Source: Gnetum montanum
Taxonomy: Eukaryota > Streptophyta > Gnetopsida > Gnetales > Gnetaceae
NCBI GenBank assembly: GCA_015680685.1
Contig: MNCI01035354.1
Location: 1,084,920-1,148,919, forward strand
DNA length: 64,000 nucleotides
Direction of reading: 5' to 3'
Positions 1 to 9,830 of the stretch are shown here, one piece after another. The notes below the pieces were generated by a model. That model was not told the DNA's origin. It made no database searches and saw only the letters and a program-made list of their open reading frames with translations. Within the stretch, counting starts at the first letter, position 1; each line of letters begins with the position of its first letter. Made by a program: the position numbers and the translations under genes.

Positions 1-79
1 TGTCGATGCGGCCGCGTATATGCAGTCCTGTATACACAGCCTAGTCAATGCATCAACTAATGACACTTCATCACTCATG

Positions 80-1075
80 AAGGCCCTTGTGGGGGCCATT
101 ATGCTAGGAGATGCACGACCATAACAATGCTCATGGTAAGTTATCACTAGCCAACAATCTTCAGAGATGCACACTAGTTCATCTACACTTGTGATCGTTT
201 TCAAAGAGATGGTGGAATGAAAACTCAAATGGAGGGGCCACAATAATGGATTCAACCTCTCAAGCCATTCAATATTTGGGGCATTAACTTCATGGATCCC
301 GTCATGCCTATGTCAAATGGAAAGGCGTATATAATAGTCATGGTTGACTATTGCACTAAGTGGGAAAAAGTAACAGCCATCACCAATTAGTATGCCTCGT
401 GCATTAATTTCTAACAATGGAAATCATTTCACAGGTGCCACTTTCTGAAAACTTATGCAACGCTTAGGGTTTGAGCACAAACTCACAACACCTTATCACC
501 CTTAAGCCAATGGTCAATCTAAAGTCACTAATTAGGAGATTATGAAAATTCTAACATGCACTATTAGCAAGTACTAAAGAAACTAGAGCACCAAATTAAA
601 TGATTCCCTTTGAGCCTATTGCTCCACATGGAAGCTTCCCATAGGTTATTCTCCCTATGAGCTCATGTATGAAAAATTACCAGTACTACCCATTCAATCC
701 GAGCTCTATACGCTCTCTACAACCTATAACCTTGACATGAATCTAAATCTAGCACAAAAGGAAAGATTAATGAACCTCAACTTGCTAGATGAAAATCAAT
801 TAATGGCCCTATCATCCAACGAAATGCATAAGGCATTCAACAAGAAATGTCATGACCTTAAAATATGAAAAGTGAAGTTTTAACCAAGAGATAAGGTTCT
901 CTACTAGAATCCTGTAGACGTACCTCAACCAACCAAATTTCAAACATTGTGGGAAGGACCTTACATTATCAAAGAGACTTTTTCATTTGGGGCCATGATT
1001 ACATATAAACCTAATAGCCCAAACAAGGAGAAATTAGTTAACATCCAACAACTAAAACCTTTCTATGATCCCAAG
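80..1075 (+). pseudogene. Decayed Ty3-type integrase (end of pol), RE1
   Basis: Conceptual translation in shifting frames gives the integrase HHCC zinc-binding region near 80-230 (HEGPCGGHY, then PTIFRDAHTS). The catalytic core follows, with IWGINFMDP and VMVDYCTKW at about 275-360 and ISNNGNHFTG at about 405-435. The C-terminal tail has LWEGPYIIKE and VNIQQLKPFYDP (about 945-1075). This is the usual order in plant Ty3 integrases. Several in-frame stops and frame changes show it is dead. A 67-codon stretch (665-868) stays open and corresponds to the region after the core. It would have inserted the cDNA into chromosomal DNA. Confidence 0.85.
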
Positions 1076-1760
1076 CCAACCAACTCAATAGACACCTCAC
1101 CAGATGGACAACCATGATCAATTCCTCCAACTTAGTCGTGGGGGAGATGGCCATCCATACTAATACTTTAAGTAGCTCCTTAGTCTTTTAACTTTTTTTT
1201 TACACATTTTTGGTTTTACAACTTTTTTTTTAGGTTATTGATCTTTTCTAGGTTTTTGTTTTATACCATCGTTAGCATATTTAATCTTTCTTGAATAATA
1301 TTTTACTTTGTTTTATATTTTCTTATGTTTGGTGTAATTATCTACTCTTTCTACTAATAAGATGTCAGGTACAATGGTAATGTGCTAGTCGATGGTGGTA
1401 TGTATCATTTGTGATTTGATTGTTGATGTTTGGTTTCTAACTTTGAATGTTGTTACTAACAACTAGGACATGGTTTCTTTTCATACAACAAGTAGTGAGT
1501 CCACATCATCCACCCATTCACACACTTTATGATTTTCCTTGTTTTGGAAATGTGTAGTTCCTTTTTCATTAATACAACCTTAATATATTTGTGACTTGTG
1601 TAGTTTCCAGAATTGGGAAGGAATCAAAGGTTTGGACAGGGTGTGACTTCAAAGGGATGCAATGTTCTTTGTGCTTTTCTGTTTTCCTGTGTGCGGGGGT
1701 GCTTTCATGAACTTCTCACTATTCCGTGTCATTCCACAATAGGAAGTTGAATAAGTCCTT

Positions 1761-1815
1761 GCATGGTGTGGTCCTCATCCTTGAAAAAAAAAGATGAGGA
1801 TTCAAAGCACACCCC
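1761..1815 (+). other. 3'-UTR hairpin, RE1 copy a
   Basis: The outer stem is GGTGTG (1765-1770) with CACACC (1808-1813). The inner stem is CCTCATC (1773-1779) with GATGAGG (1793-1799). The loop is A-rich. Homologous structures lie at 1851-1941, 47644-47746 and 55381-55496, where the inner stem sequence differs but largely stays complementary. Confidence 0.6.
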
Positions 1816-1850
1816 TTGAGAAAAGTAAACATGAAAACACATGGGTCTTT

Positions 1851-1941
1851 GCATGGTGTGGTTCCCATTCAAAAAAAAAAGAAAATAAAAAAAGTAAATA
1901 ATAATAATAAATAAATAATATGGGAATTCAAAGCACACCCC
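1851..1941 (+). other. 3'-UTR hairpin, RE1 copy b
   Basis: A second, tandem copy of the hairpin about 90 bp downstream of the first. The outer stem is GGTGTG (1855-1860) with CACACC (1934-1939). The inner stem TTCCCAT (1862-1868) pairs perfectly with ATGGGAA (1920-1926), a different sequence from copy a. The loop is about 50 nt of A-rich, AAT-repeat DNA. Confidence 0.6.
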
Positions 1942-2751
1942 TTAAACAAAATAAAAGGGCTACAAGCACTGGTTATGGGACTTGCTTGTCTCATCTAACT
2001 AAGGCCCTTGCTCACTTCCTACCTCTTCTCCAATTTGGAATGGTGATTGTTTTGTAGGAGCATTCTTGTGTCTCAAGGGATGGACTAGTCTTAGAATGTT
2101 GATGCGGAGTCACTGAAAGTGGTTGGTTTTGGTCTGGACTAAGGATGGATCCTACGGAGTCATTTAATCACAAACTCCACAAGGGACTTTATGTGACTAT
2201 AATTAGGAACTTCATTCCATTCTCTCTCTCATCCATTTATGTTTTTCATGCCTCACCTCACTACTGATTTCATGTTTTGATTCGATTTTCTAGTTTGATG
2301 TGTTAGGATTCTCAATCAGTTACTTTTGGGTTTTTACACTTAACCTTCTGTAACCATTAATAATCCACAATGCCCACAGAATCCTTGGTTTAAAGTTATT
2401 CAAGGGCACAAAAGGCTTGTGCCTACTTTAGGGAGGACCCACTTGCATATCTTTTGGTTTAGTTAAGTTAAGTTCTTTAACCTTAGACATTTTTACAATC
2501 AAATTCTTTTTATTTACCCCATCAATCTCATCCAATTATGTGCATATTCACAACTATTTTTAGTGAATTCTTTCTTTTTATTGTTTTGAATTTCCATACC
2601 CTCTTTTCTATATTCCTTATGTTAAGCTTTTTCTGAATTTAATGGATCGCTTCTCTTACTTAACCTATTTGTCAGTCTTTCCACTAAGATTATCAAGCAA
2701 CCAATCTACCACAATCACAACTTAGCTAGATAAAATCATTGACAAGACAAG

Positions 2752-2811
2752 GTATTCAACCACTATGTGTTACACTTTATATATTAATCCTTGATTTTGT
2801 TGTGATTGTAG
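2752..2811 (+). other. Intron-like 60-nt segment in RE1 3' UTR
   Basis: Begins AAG|GTATTC and ends TGATTGTAG, with a T-rich stretch before the AG and a possible branch sequence (attaat) inside. RE6 carries a 60-nt counterpart at 48590-48649 in the same relative place, also GTAT...AG, with little other identity. Splicing is not shown, and 60 nt is short for a plant intron. Confidence 0.3.
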
Positions 2812-3130
2812 TGGGGAGCATGGACTGGAAGCCAAACTGCCTTCACCAAGGAAGATGCAATAATGTCACTCATAGGAGATTGTTCATGACCACTGGATCT
2901 CCTCTACCTCTCCCTCATTCTTTTGTTACCAAGAGAGGTTGGATGTTCATTGGATTTGAGGGTGTTCTTTCCTATTGTCATGAAGACCCAATTTTGTACA
3001 CAATTGTAATGATGTATGCTCGAGCACTTCTGTATTTTTCTATTTCCTCTATGTCACTCTACATGTCAGTCAAACATTCCATACCTCCTAATATATTTTG
3101 TAAGGGACTTGTTTCTCTTCTTCTGTACTT

Positions 3131-3161
3131 GAGGACGAGTTTTCATTCAATCATGGGGGTA
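3131..3161 (+). other. Polypurine tract and conserved pre-LTR block, RE1
   Basis: gaggacgagttttcattcaa followed by tcatgggggta sits directly before the 3' LTR. The same block precedes the 3' LTR of RE6 (48981-49012), and a minus-strand version flanks RE3 (18131 onward). The G-run is the expected plus-strand primer. It is short for a polypurine tract. Confidence 0.6.
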
Positions 3162-4013
3162 TGATAAATCATGTTTTACATGAGCTCTAATATTGGCTAC
3201 ACGATATCGGCTACATGATATCATGGCCCAAGATGCAATATTAGGCTTGCGATATCACGAGGCACTCCTGGGACTATGAATACAACCCTTGGGCACATGA
3301 TTCAAGGGTAGTTTTTTAAAGTCAAGTAGTGAAATTCTTGCAGTTTGTTTATTTGGGAGTTAGAATATTTTCCAAGTGCCCACAGCAGGAGGTCTAAGTG
3401 TAATTGGATCTTTATTCAAACATTGATGTACCTAAACACAACATTGTGTTGACAATAAAGACGAGCTCTTTGATTCATCCTTGCAGCACTTGAGATTTTT
3501 TTCTGTATGCATTTATACATTGTGATTTCATGCAGTTCACATTTAATGTTATTCATTGAGAAATTAATTTTCATTAATTAGGAAATTAATTAAAATACAT
3601 AAGCATGACACCTTCGAACATACGTGTGACACTTGGTAACTCAGAAATGATTAGCATTTGACAACCCAGCAATGTTTACACGAAGTTCAAGATGTGTCCG
3701 AGAAGTGGGGATGGTTACTTATGTTAGGCTACATTAGACAATATTTCACTTAGCATTTAATTACTCTCACTTTCATTATTTTTTTAGATAATCAAATTGA
3801 TAAAACATGAAATGATAAAAATCTTATGCCTCAGTCACACTTAATCATACACTTGCATTTCACAAGTGAGACTAGGAAGACAACGAATGAACAACATGAA
3901 CTCACCATTTATCTCTAGCATACTGGTGATTAAAGTCTATGGAATTCGACCAAATCACATGTGAATGCCTGTGATTCATATGGTTGGGCATAGGGGTACC
4001 TCACCACTCATTA
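3162..4013 (+). repeat. RE1 3' LTR (852 bp)
   Basis: Starts tgataaatc and ends cactcatta, a decayed form of the family termini TGATGAG/CTCATCA. It carries the GATATC array (3203, 3217, 3237, 3251) and a TATA-like tatgaata at 3275. Its last 250 bp align with RE2's LTR end in reverse and with RE6's 3' LTR (for example gaaagacaacgaa-like and ggggtacctc.ccactcat). Confidence 0.85.
3203..3282 (+). promoter_or_regulatory. LTR promoter array of RE1: GATATC sites + TATA
   Basis: Hexamers GATATC (3203), GATATC (3217), AATATT (3237) and GATATC (3251) are spaced 14-20-14 start to start. The last ends 18 nt before tatgaata at 3275. This is the layout seen in RE3, RE6 and RE7. Confidence 0.6.
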
Positions 4014-4019
4014 GCAACC

Positions 4020-6417
4020 ACAGATATTTACAAGGGTTTAGGAAAATTATTGGATTTGAAGAAAGTCCTTTTTTGAGGCTTATGCTTAGAATCACATGAA
4101 TTATCATCCAACTATAAGTTCACAACCCTTGTTGAATTTCATTGTTGAGGTTGTGGTGAAATTTTCTCTTGCACAAGTGGTGTAGGTGGCAAGGGAGTAG
4201 TATTAGAGGGTGTAGGGTAAGCTGGTGTATAAAGAGAAGGCTAAGTTGAATAAGACTCAATTTGTAGAGTAGGTGTTCTATGATATTCTAGGAGATAGTA
4301 GTGATGGAGGAAAGGGGTATGGCTTGTAGAACCACAAAGAGATATAGGTCACTGGACATAAACATCCATATGGGTTTGACTACCAGTAAGGGTATTGCTG
4401 CTGTGGTGATGGCATCCCTTGTGACTATGGATTTTGCCATTGCTAATAATGTTCCTAAGGTTAAGGTAACACTTCACTTGGATAATACTGTGGTGAGTGA
4501 AACTGCTACTAATAATTGCCTTGTGGATAAGGTAATCACCTGGGTGATTATCTTTTTGTCAATTTTCAATTTAAAGCATACATCCCATATTCTTGTAAAT
4601 GTGATACTACAATATAGCATCCCTTGGGATGTTGATATTGACAGATGTCACATCCTTCGTCATCCATTTTAGAATCTACAACCTCATCAACTACTATAGC
4701 CTTATCTTTCTGTTGATAGTAGTCATTCCATGTATCTTTTCTTCTTCTTCTGTCTCTTTCTTTATTTGCCTACTTTTTTTTCCTCTTACACAATCTTGAT
4801 AGCTATTTGGAAGTTCTCATCTAAGGAGTCTCACATTTTGTCCACCTTAGCTGATATTTCTGTAACAGATTTTTGAATTGGCAAGGTTTTCCTTTGCACC
4901 ACCTCATCTAATAGTGCTTCCCTCTTTGAATCATAACAACATAACTTCCTTTTGCAAATGGAGGGATTCCTATTGTATTCCTCTACACTTTCTTGCTTTT
5001 TAAGTTCTACTTCTTCCTTTACCACTTAATCAATAAGCCTTTGAATCTGATGGATCCTTATCTCTAACAATCTTCCTTGATTATAAATCCCAAGAGTTTT
5101 TCTAGGTTTTTTTTTGAGCCCATCTATCACATGCTGAAGCTATTCCCTTTAAGAAAACCCATGGCTTGGGAATCAATGTAAGAGAGAGTAATACTTGTCC
5201 AAGGCTACATTTAAGGATTCATGATTATTTTGTTTTCATCCTTGGATTTGTTTTCTTAGGTTGGAAACCCTAGAGTACATCTTGTACTTATCATTAAATA
5301 GCTCCAACATTATACTCCATCTATGAATGGATTCCAGCTTCAAGGATTGGTACCAACTTTTAGTTTCTTTAATGAGTATCTTAGGAAATAGTTTGAGTTT
5401 TTACCACTCATTTTTAATGTTCTACAAGGCATAGGCTTCATGGAAGGCTTGCAAGTGATGTTGTGAATCAACATTGTACCCTCCTTCAAACATAGGAATA
5501 TTATTCATATCAAGCCATTTGATTTGGCTATCCCTTTGATGCCTAGTAAGGATTCAAATTACTTCTAAAATATTAATCATGCTTCTTATAGCTAGTAATG
5601 ATTCATCATAGTCATATTCTTCATGGTCATGTCTCCTATGATGTGACCTGTTATGCCTTCATTCCCAATGATGCTCCTCTTTCTCTTGCAATTGACTATG
5701 ATCTCTTTTCCCATCACTACAATGGGGTTTTCAATCATCTTCACATTTTACCTAATCATTCCTTGTTTAGTCTCGAGCACAGTATCTCCTATTAAAGTTT
5801 GATAACAAGAAGGATAGTGAAGGTGGAGGTCTAGGAGAATGATGCCTACTGGTCCTTCTCCTATGGGCCTTTAATTGTTCTTTTTCTTTTTCTTTTGAGA
5901 AAAGATTTGGAGATCTTTATCTTGAAGTTCTCCTAGTTTTGGACCTTGTTCTTTCCTCATCCTGTCCACCAAGGTCGATTGTAACTGTTAGTGAAGTATG
6001 TCTTCCTCCCCAAAAGGAGGAGGATCTTGTTGTTGAGATTGTCATGAGAGAAATTTAGGACCCTTCTTTTATGATTATAGAAATAATGATATCCATTGGT
6101 TGATAATCTCTAGAGATATGGTCTATTACCTCATAATTTGGGCTTGAAGATTCAAGCCCTAGCTTCATGAGATTTATCATGAGCATTGAGGGAATAAAAC
6201 TATTAGGAGGTAATAGAATGTTGTCCCCCAAATCCCTCTAGCATATTTATTCATCTTGATGAAGGATAAAAGTAAAATCCAAATAGTAGGGATTCAGATG
6301 TACATATACCACTTTTAGTTGTTGAGGTTTTTCACCAATAGTCTTTTTGGATCCATCATACTATTAGTTGGAGTCATCGCCAGGTGGTGGTAAATCATTC
6401 TTGCAAGAAGAAGCCAT
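4020..6417 (-). pseudogene. Decayed gag of RE2
   Basis: Starts MASSCKND at 6417 and has an N-terminal region with VVYVHLNPYY and ISRDYQ that matches RE4's gag start at 16919-17271. Further on, the open stretch at 5025-4831 carries ESVEEYNRNPSI and RKTLPIQKSVTEISAKVDKM. This matches RE6 gag (SAEEYNHDPSL, RKTTPIQKITTEVSAKLDQM). 6417 and 5025 are in the same frame. Many stops interrupt it. Gag would form the particle that packages element RNA. Confidence 0.75.
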
Positions 6418-6555
6418 CTTAGTTATTTTGATAAAGTGTGCACTAATAAAATATTATTATTATTATTTCTAAAAGAAAATACATTATTTACTCCCTACAA
6501 CAATTTTTTATGAGTTTATTGTCTACCAATACTTAGTGTACTTAACTAAACTAAG

Positions 6556-6573
6556 TCCCTAGCAACAATACCA
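6556..6573 (-). other. RE2 primer-binding site (tRNA-Asp-like)
   Basis: On the minus strand TGGTATTGTTGCTAGGGA lies one base after the LTR end. It resembles the complement of the plant tRNA-Asp 3' end (from memory TGGCGCCGTTGCCGGGGA), and the differences are mostly C to T or G to A. Confidence 0.55.
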
Positions 6574-6574
6574 A

Positions 6575-6850
6575 TGATGAGCAGTGGGTATTTCCTATGG
6601 TCAATCATATGAATCACTAGTGTGTACATGTCATCTAGTCGAATTTGTGGACCCTATTTACCTAAGTGGCTGATAATCCTAGATGGTGAACTATGTAATC
6701 ATCAGTTGTTGTCTTCCCAATCAACACTTATGTTAATCTGTACATATGGTTAAGTGTGATTAAGGTGTAAGATATTTATTTTTATACTTTTTATTATTTT
6801 CTATGCTTACTAAATGATTAAGTAAATAAAGATTTAATATACCTGAATCC
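6575..6850 (-). repeat. RE2 5' LTR, terminal fragment
   Basis: On the minus strand this ends CTCATCA. It aligns with the last ~270 bp of RE1's LTR (the segments with atcatatg.., ggttaagtgtgattaaggtgtaag and ttattattttctatg). The alignment fades near 6850, so the LTR is truncated. Confidence 0.65.
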
Positions 6851-7649
6851 ATGTTGTAGTCACTTAGAGGAAAAAAATATTCCAACTTCTATGGGAAGAA
6901 ACTACAAGAGTCCAACTAAGGGAATGATTAAAAGGTGTCATAAATGCGAGGGGTGTGCGCATTTACATAGGAAATTTTTGCATCATTGTCGAGGTACCTG
7001 CATTAATGCATCTTAAGATACATCAATAGAGATTTGTTGATAGGGCTGCATCGATGGGCCTGTGTTGATGTAGTTGTCTTATTGATGTTTCATCAATGAT
7101 AGAAAAAAACACAAGGTGAAGTGGTGGATATAAAAGATCAAGCTAAAGTTGAGAAAAGAAAAAATATATTAAATTGATGTATGAAATAAGATGAAGTGGA
7201 GGAAGCTAAAGTTGAGGATAGAAAAATACAAGAAATAATAGAGAAATCAAAGGAGGCAAAATCTTTTATAAATGTTTTTATCTTTATTGCAGAAGTGTTG
7301 ATATGAAAAATTCATCATCATCCATCAATAATAATGTTAACTTAAAGATCATAAGCAATGTTGATAAGTAGCTCAATTGATTTTAATGGTTCTCAACATA
7401 ATATTTTCCTTAAGTGATAAAGAAATGGTGAAAGTAAAGCATCAAATGATCTACTTTTTCTAAGAATGCTACTACTTCATCACAACTTCTATTCCTACCT
7501 CAAATCATTATTTTATTTTGAGTTCAAGAATGAAGGTTAAAAGTGATGTAAATTTTGTCAAGATGAAACCCAACTTCCTTCTTAAAAATTAATTTTCTTT
7601 TCTTGATTTTTCAACATTAATTATAAGGTTGCACACCTAAATAAACAAC
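6851..7649. other. No gene seen
   Basis: AT-rich sequence with short repeats of a cat.gatg type around 7010-7110. A short stretch near 6930-6975 translates as a Cys/His-rich peptide (KRCHKCEGCAHLHR), but its spacing does not match a retroviral zinc knuckle. No open frame of useful size. Confidence 0.4.
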
Positions 7650-8600
7650 TTCACAATTGATGAGGTTTTCCTTTCTATGTTGGTATGGAGATTCACGTCT
7701 TCTCAATACTTAGTCTATGATGTACTTTGAACTTTTTTTCATACTATTAAAGTTATTTTTGGAGTCTAACACTACCTTCCATATCAAAATAATAGAAAGG
7801 TCAAGACTCTCATCGTCTATCTTCAAAAGAGCACACGACCCTGCATCATAACATTATGAGCAAAGGAGAATTCCTGAGCATCCACTAAGCGAAAGTAAAT
7901 AAGCAACAACCATCCCTTGTTGACTATGATCTTGTACAATGCTGTAAGATGATATCAAGTGCTTAGGTGTACTATTGCATCACTCAGTGATAGGAGTTGT
8001 TCCATGTCATCGATGTTTTAACCTTAAGAATGCAGAATCCAACAAAGGCACATATGAAAGTGACTATGAATGTTTTGAAGAATGTGAATGGTATTATTAA
8101 TATACACCTATAATTAATCATTCAAGAAGATATCATATAATGTAGATTGGTCTAGTGATCCAACAATAGGTTAACCAGAAACTACGATTATAGTCCAACT
8201 TGTTTTAGCACCACTAAATTGATGCAATATCAAGCAAACAAGGTATGCATCTCCTTAATGGAAGCTAAATATAGAGCAACGAGGGAGATAATAAAATATC
8301 TATTATGGAGTGATCAATTTTAAGGAATTGGAATAAAAGTACCAAAACCAATAACATTGTATTGTGATAACATGCAAAACATTGAAATAATTACTAGCTA
8401 AATATATCATGAAAGAAATAAGCATATTGAAGTCAATATGCATTCCCTTATACCAATGTATAAAAAAAAGTTTATGATTGCATACACAATAAATTTTAGA
8501 CTATAAACAAACTTACCAAGCCACTACCTCATGAATACCTTATTGGATTCTATGATTCCCTCGAATGTGGAAAATGGTCCAACTAAGAAGTAAGGAGTCT
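7650..8600 (+). pseudogene. Decayed Ty1/copia RT-RNase H end
   Basis: Broken frames give PTKAHMKVTMNVLKNVNGII near 8040-8100, matching the copia segment PTxxHxxxxxRVLRYLKGT. Next come SLMEAKYRATREIIKYLLW (about 8253-8310), matching SSTEAEYRAA...WL, then LYCDNMQNIEIIT and ERNKHIEVNMHSL (about 8355-8450), matching the copia RNase H motifs LYCDNQSAI and ARTKHIEVDYH. No LTR was found for it. It shows the Ty1/copia superfamily is also present here. Confidence 0.7.
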
Positions 8601-8804
8601 TTCCACCGTTTACAAAATAATTAAAAAAACATGGAATATGAACACCATATTTTCTTACAATCTAAAACATTAGACATAATAAAAATATTATAGTTTTAAA
8701 GTTGTTTCAAAGTTCACATACAATCTTTAGTAATTTTCTTAGTGATATTTTAAAAACTTATGCTAATACATTTTTGCTTCCCAATAAATCTAAAAAGTAT
8801 GGTA

Positions 8805-9830
8805 ACATTTCTTTTTTAAGGCAAGGCAACTTGGGGTTGGTAGCACAACCCCTATCCACACGACAGGATAGATGTGACTCATAAACGAAAAGGATCCTAC
8901 CACAAGGCTACTCTACTGCTACTACACCTAGAAGTGTTGGTAAGAATCAAACCCACAATCTCCCAATGAAGAGAGGAATGTGCTAAGCACTTGCCTTATA
9001 CCCTTCAATTTTAGTTTCATAAAACCATACTTCAAGTTCAAACAACCCCTATCCACATAGTAGGGTAGATGTGACTAACAAACAAAAAGAGTTCCACCAC
9101 AAGGCTAACTAAGATATGAGTATCCTGACCACTTGCCTTAAACCCCTAGGTGTTGTATGCTAACATATTATAATAAAACTTAAATTTTAGTTTCATAAAA
9201 CCATGCACCAAGTTTAGATAACAAAATAATCTATATTCTTTTTTTTAAAGCAAGGCAACTCAAGGTTGCTAGCACAACCCCTACCATAAAGAAAAATGAT
9301 CTCACCATAAGGCTACTCCATTGTTGCCACACCTAGAAGCTTAGGAAAGAATCAACTTTAATTTTAGTTTCATGAAACCATGCTCCCAATTCAAATAACA
9401 AAACAACCTATATTTTTTTTTTAAAGCAAGGTAAGAATCAACTTCAATTTTAGTTTCATAAAACCATGCTCCAAGTTTAGATAACAAAACAACCTATATC
9501 ATTTTTTTAAAGCAAGGCAACCCAAGGTTGCTAGCACAATCCCAAATGATGCCACCACAAGTTCATATATCCTTTTCTTTTTTAAGTAAGACAACTCAAG
9601 GTTGCTAGCACAACCCCTACCTATGAACAAAAATGATACCACCACAAGTTTGGATAACAAAAAAACCAAGATTGCTAGCACAACCCTTACCCATGAAGGA
9701 AAATGATCCCACCAAAAAGCTACTCCATCACTAGCACACCTAGAAGTCTTGGGCAAGAATCTAAACCCATAATCTCCAAATTGAGAAATGAGTGTTTTTA
9801 CTACTTGCCTTCACTCGTGGATGCAGCAAC
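8805..9830 (-). repeat. Cluster of tRNA-like (SINE-like) repeats
   Basis: A unit beginning gcaaggcaac.caaggttgct (plus-strand reading) recurs near 8820, 9252, 9511 and 9593. It alternates with a second unit, ttttagtttcataaaaccat, near 9010, 9190, 9364 and 9450. Read on the minus strand, the most complete copy has an A-box-like AAGGCAAGTGCTTAGC (8997-8982) and a B-box-like GGTTTGATTC (8953-8944), the arrangement of a tRNA-derived pol III promoter. A second decayed pair is at 9811-9799 and 9769-9757. The unit looks like a SINE family that has inserted or duplicated locally. No target duplications were resolved. Confidence 0.5.

Larger units (their letters stand above)
1080..3161 (+). other. RE1 3' untranslated region
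   Basis: About 2 kb between integrase and the 3' LTR. It opens with cttagtcgtgggggagatgg (near 1130), a block also present in RE6 (47012) and RE7 (about 54815). It contains two hairpin copies, a conserved block around 2400-2455 (ggaggacccacttgcata) that recurs in RE3, RE6 and RE7, and a 60-nt intron-like segment. It ends with gaggacgagttttcattcaa and a short G-run before the LTR. A 141-codon ORF at 2739-3164 overlaps this region, but I recognise no domain in it and give it no gene call. Confidence 0.7.
1..4013 (+). mobile_element. RE1: Ty3-type LTR retrotransposon, 3' half
   Basis: This is the 3' part of a Ty3/gypsy-type element whose left end lies outside the window. In order it holds a decayed integrase (about 80-1075), a long 3' untranslated region with two hairpin copies, an intron-like segment, a polypurine tract and a complete 3' LTR (3162-4013). 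The LTR has the TGATGA...TCATTA ends of the family that also includes RE3, RE6 and RE7. The base after the LTR starts sequence of RE2 on the opposite strand, which suggests RE1 inserted into RE2. A target duplication cannot be tested because the 5' end is not in the window; the flanking bases are gcaac. Confidence 0.85.
4014..6850 (-). mobile_element. RE2: fragment of a gag-bearing LTR retrotransposon
   Basis: Reading on the minus strand: an LTR end (6850 down to 6575), a primer-binding site (6573-6556), a leader, and a gag frame from an ATG at 6417 that runs toward 4014. There it stops at the border with RE1's LTR. The missing pol and 3' LTR may lie left of the window, on the far side of RE1. 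All coding parts are decayed. Confidence 0.7.

Noticed and set aside
8-15. gcggccgc near the left edge, like a cloning site
   Set aside because: It is a single 8-bp word at an arbitrary window edge with retroelement sequence continuing after it; contamination cannot be judged from this.
2739-3164. 141-codon ORF before RE1's 3' LTR
   Set aside because: It overlaps the intron-like segment, polypurine tract and LTR start. No counterpart is open in RE6, so it is probably chance.
6930-6975. Cys/His-rich peptide as a Gag zinc knuckle
   Set aside because: Spacing does not fit CCHC, and neighbouring frames are closed.
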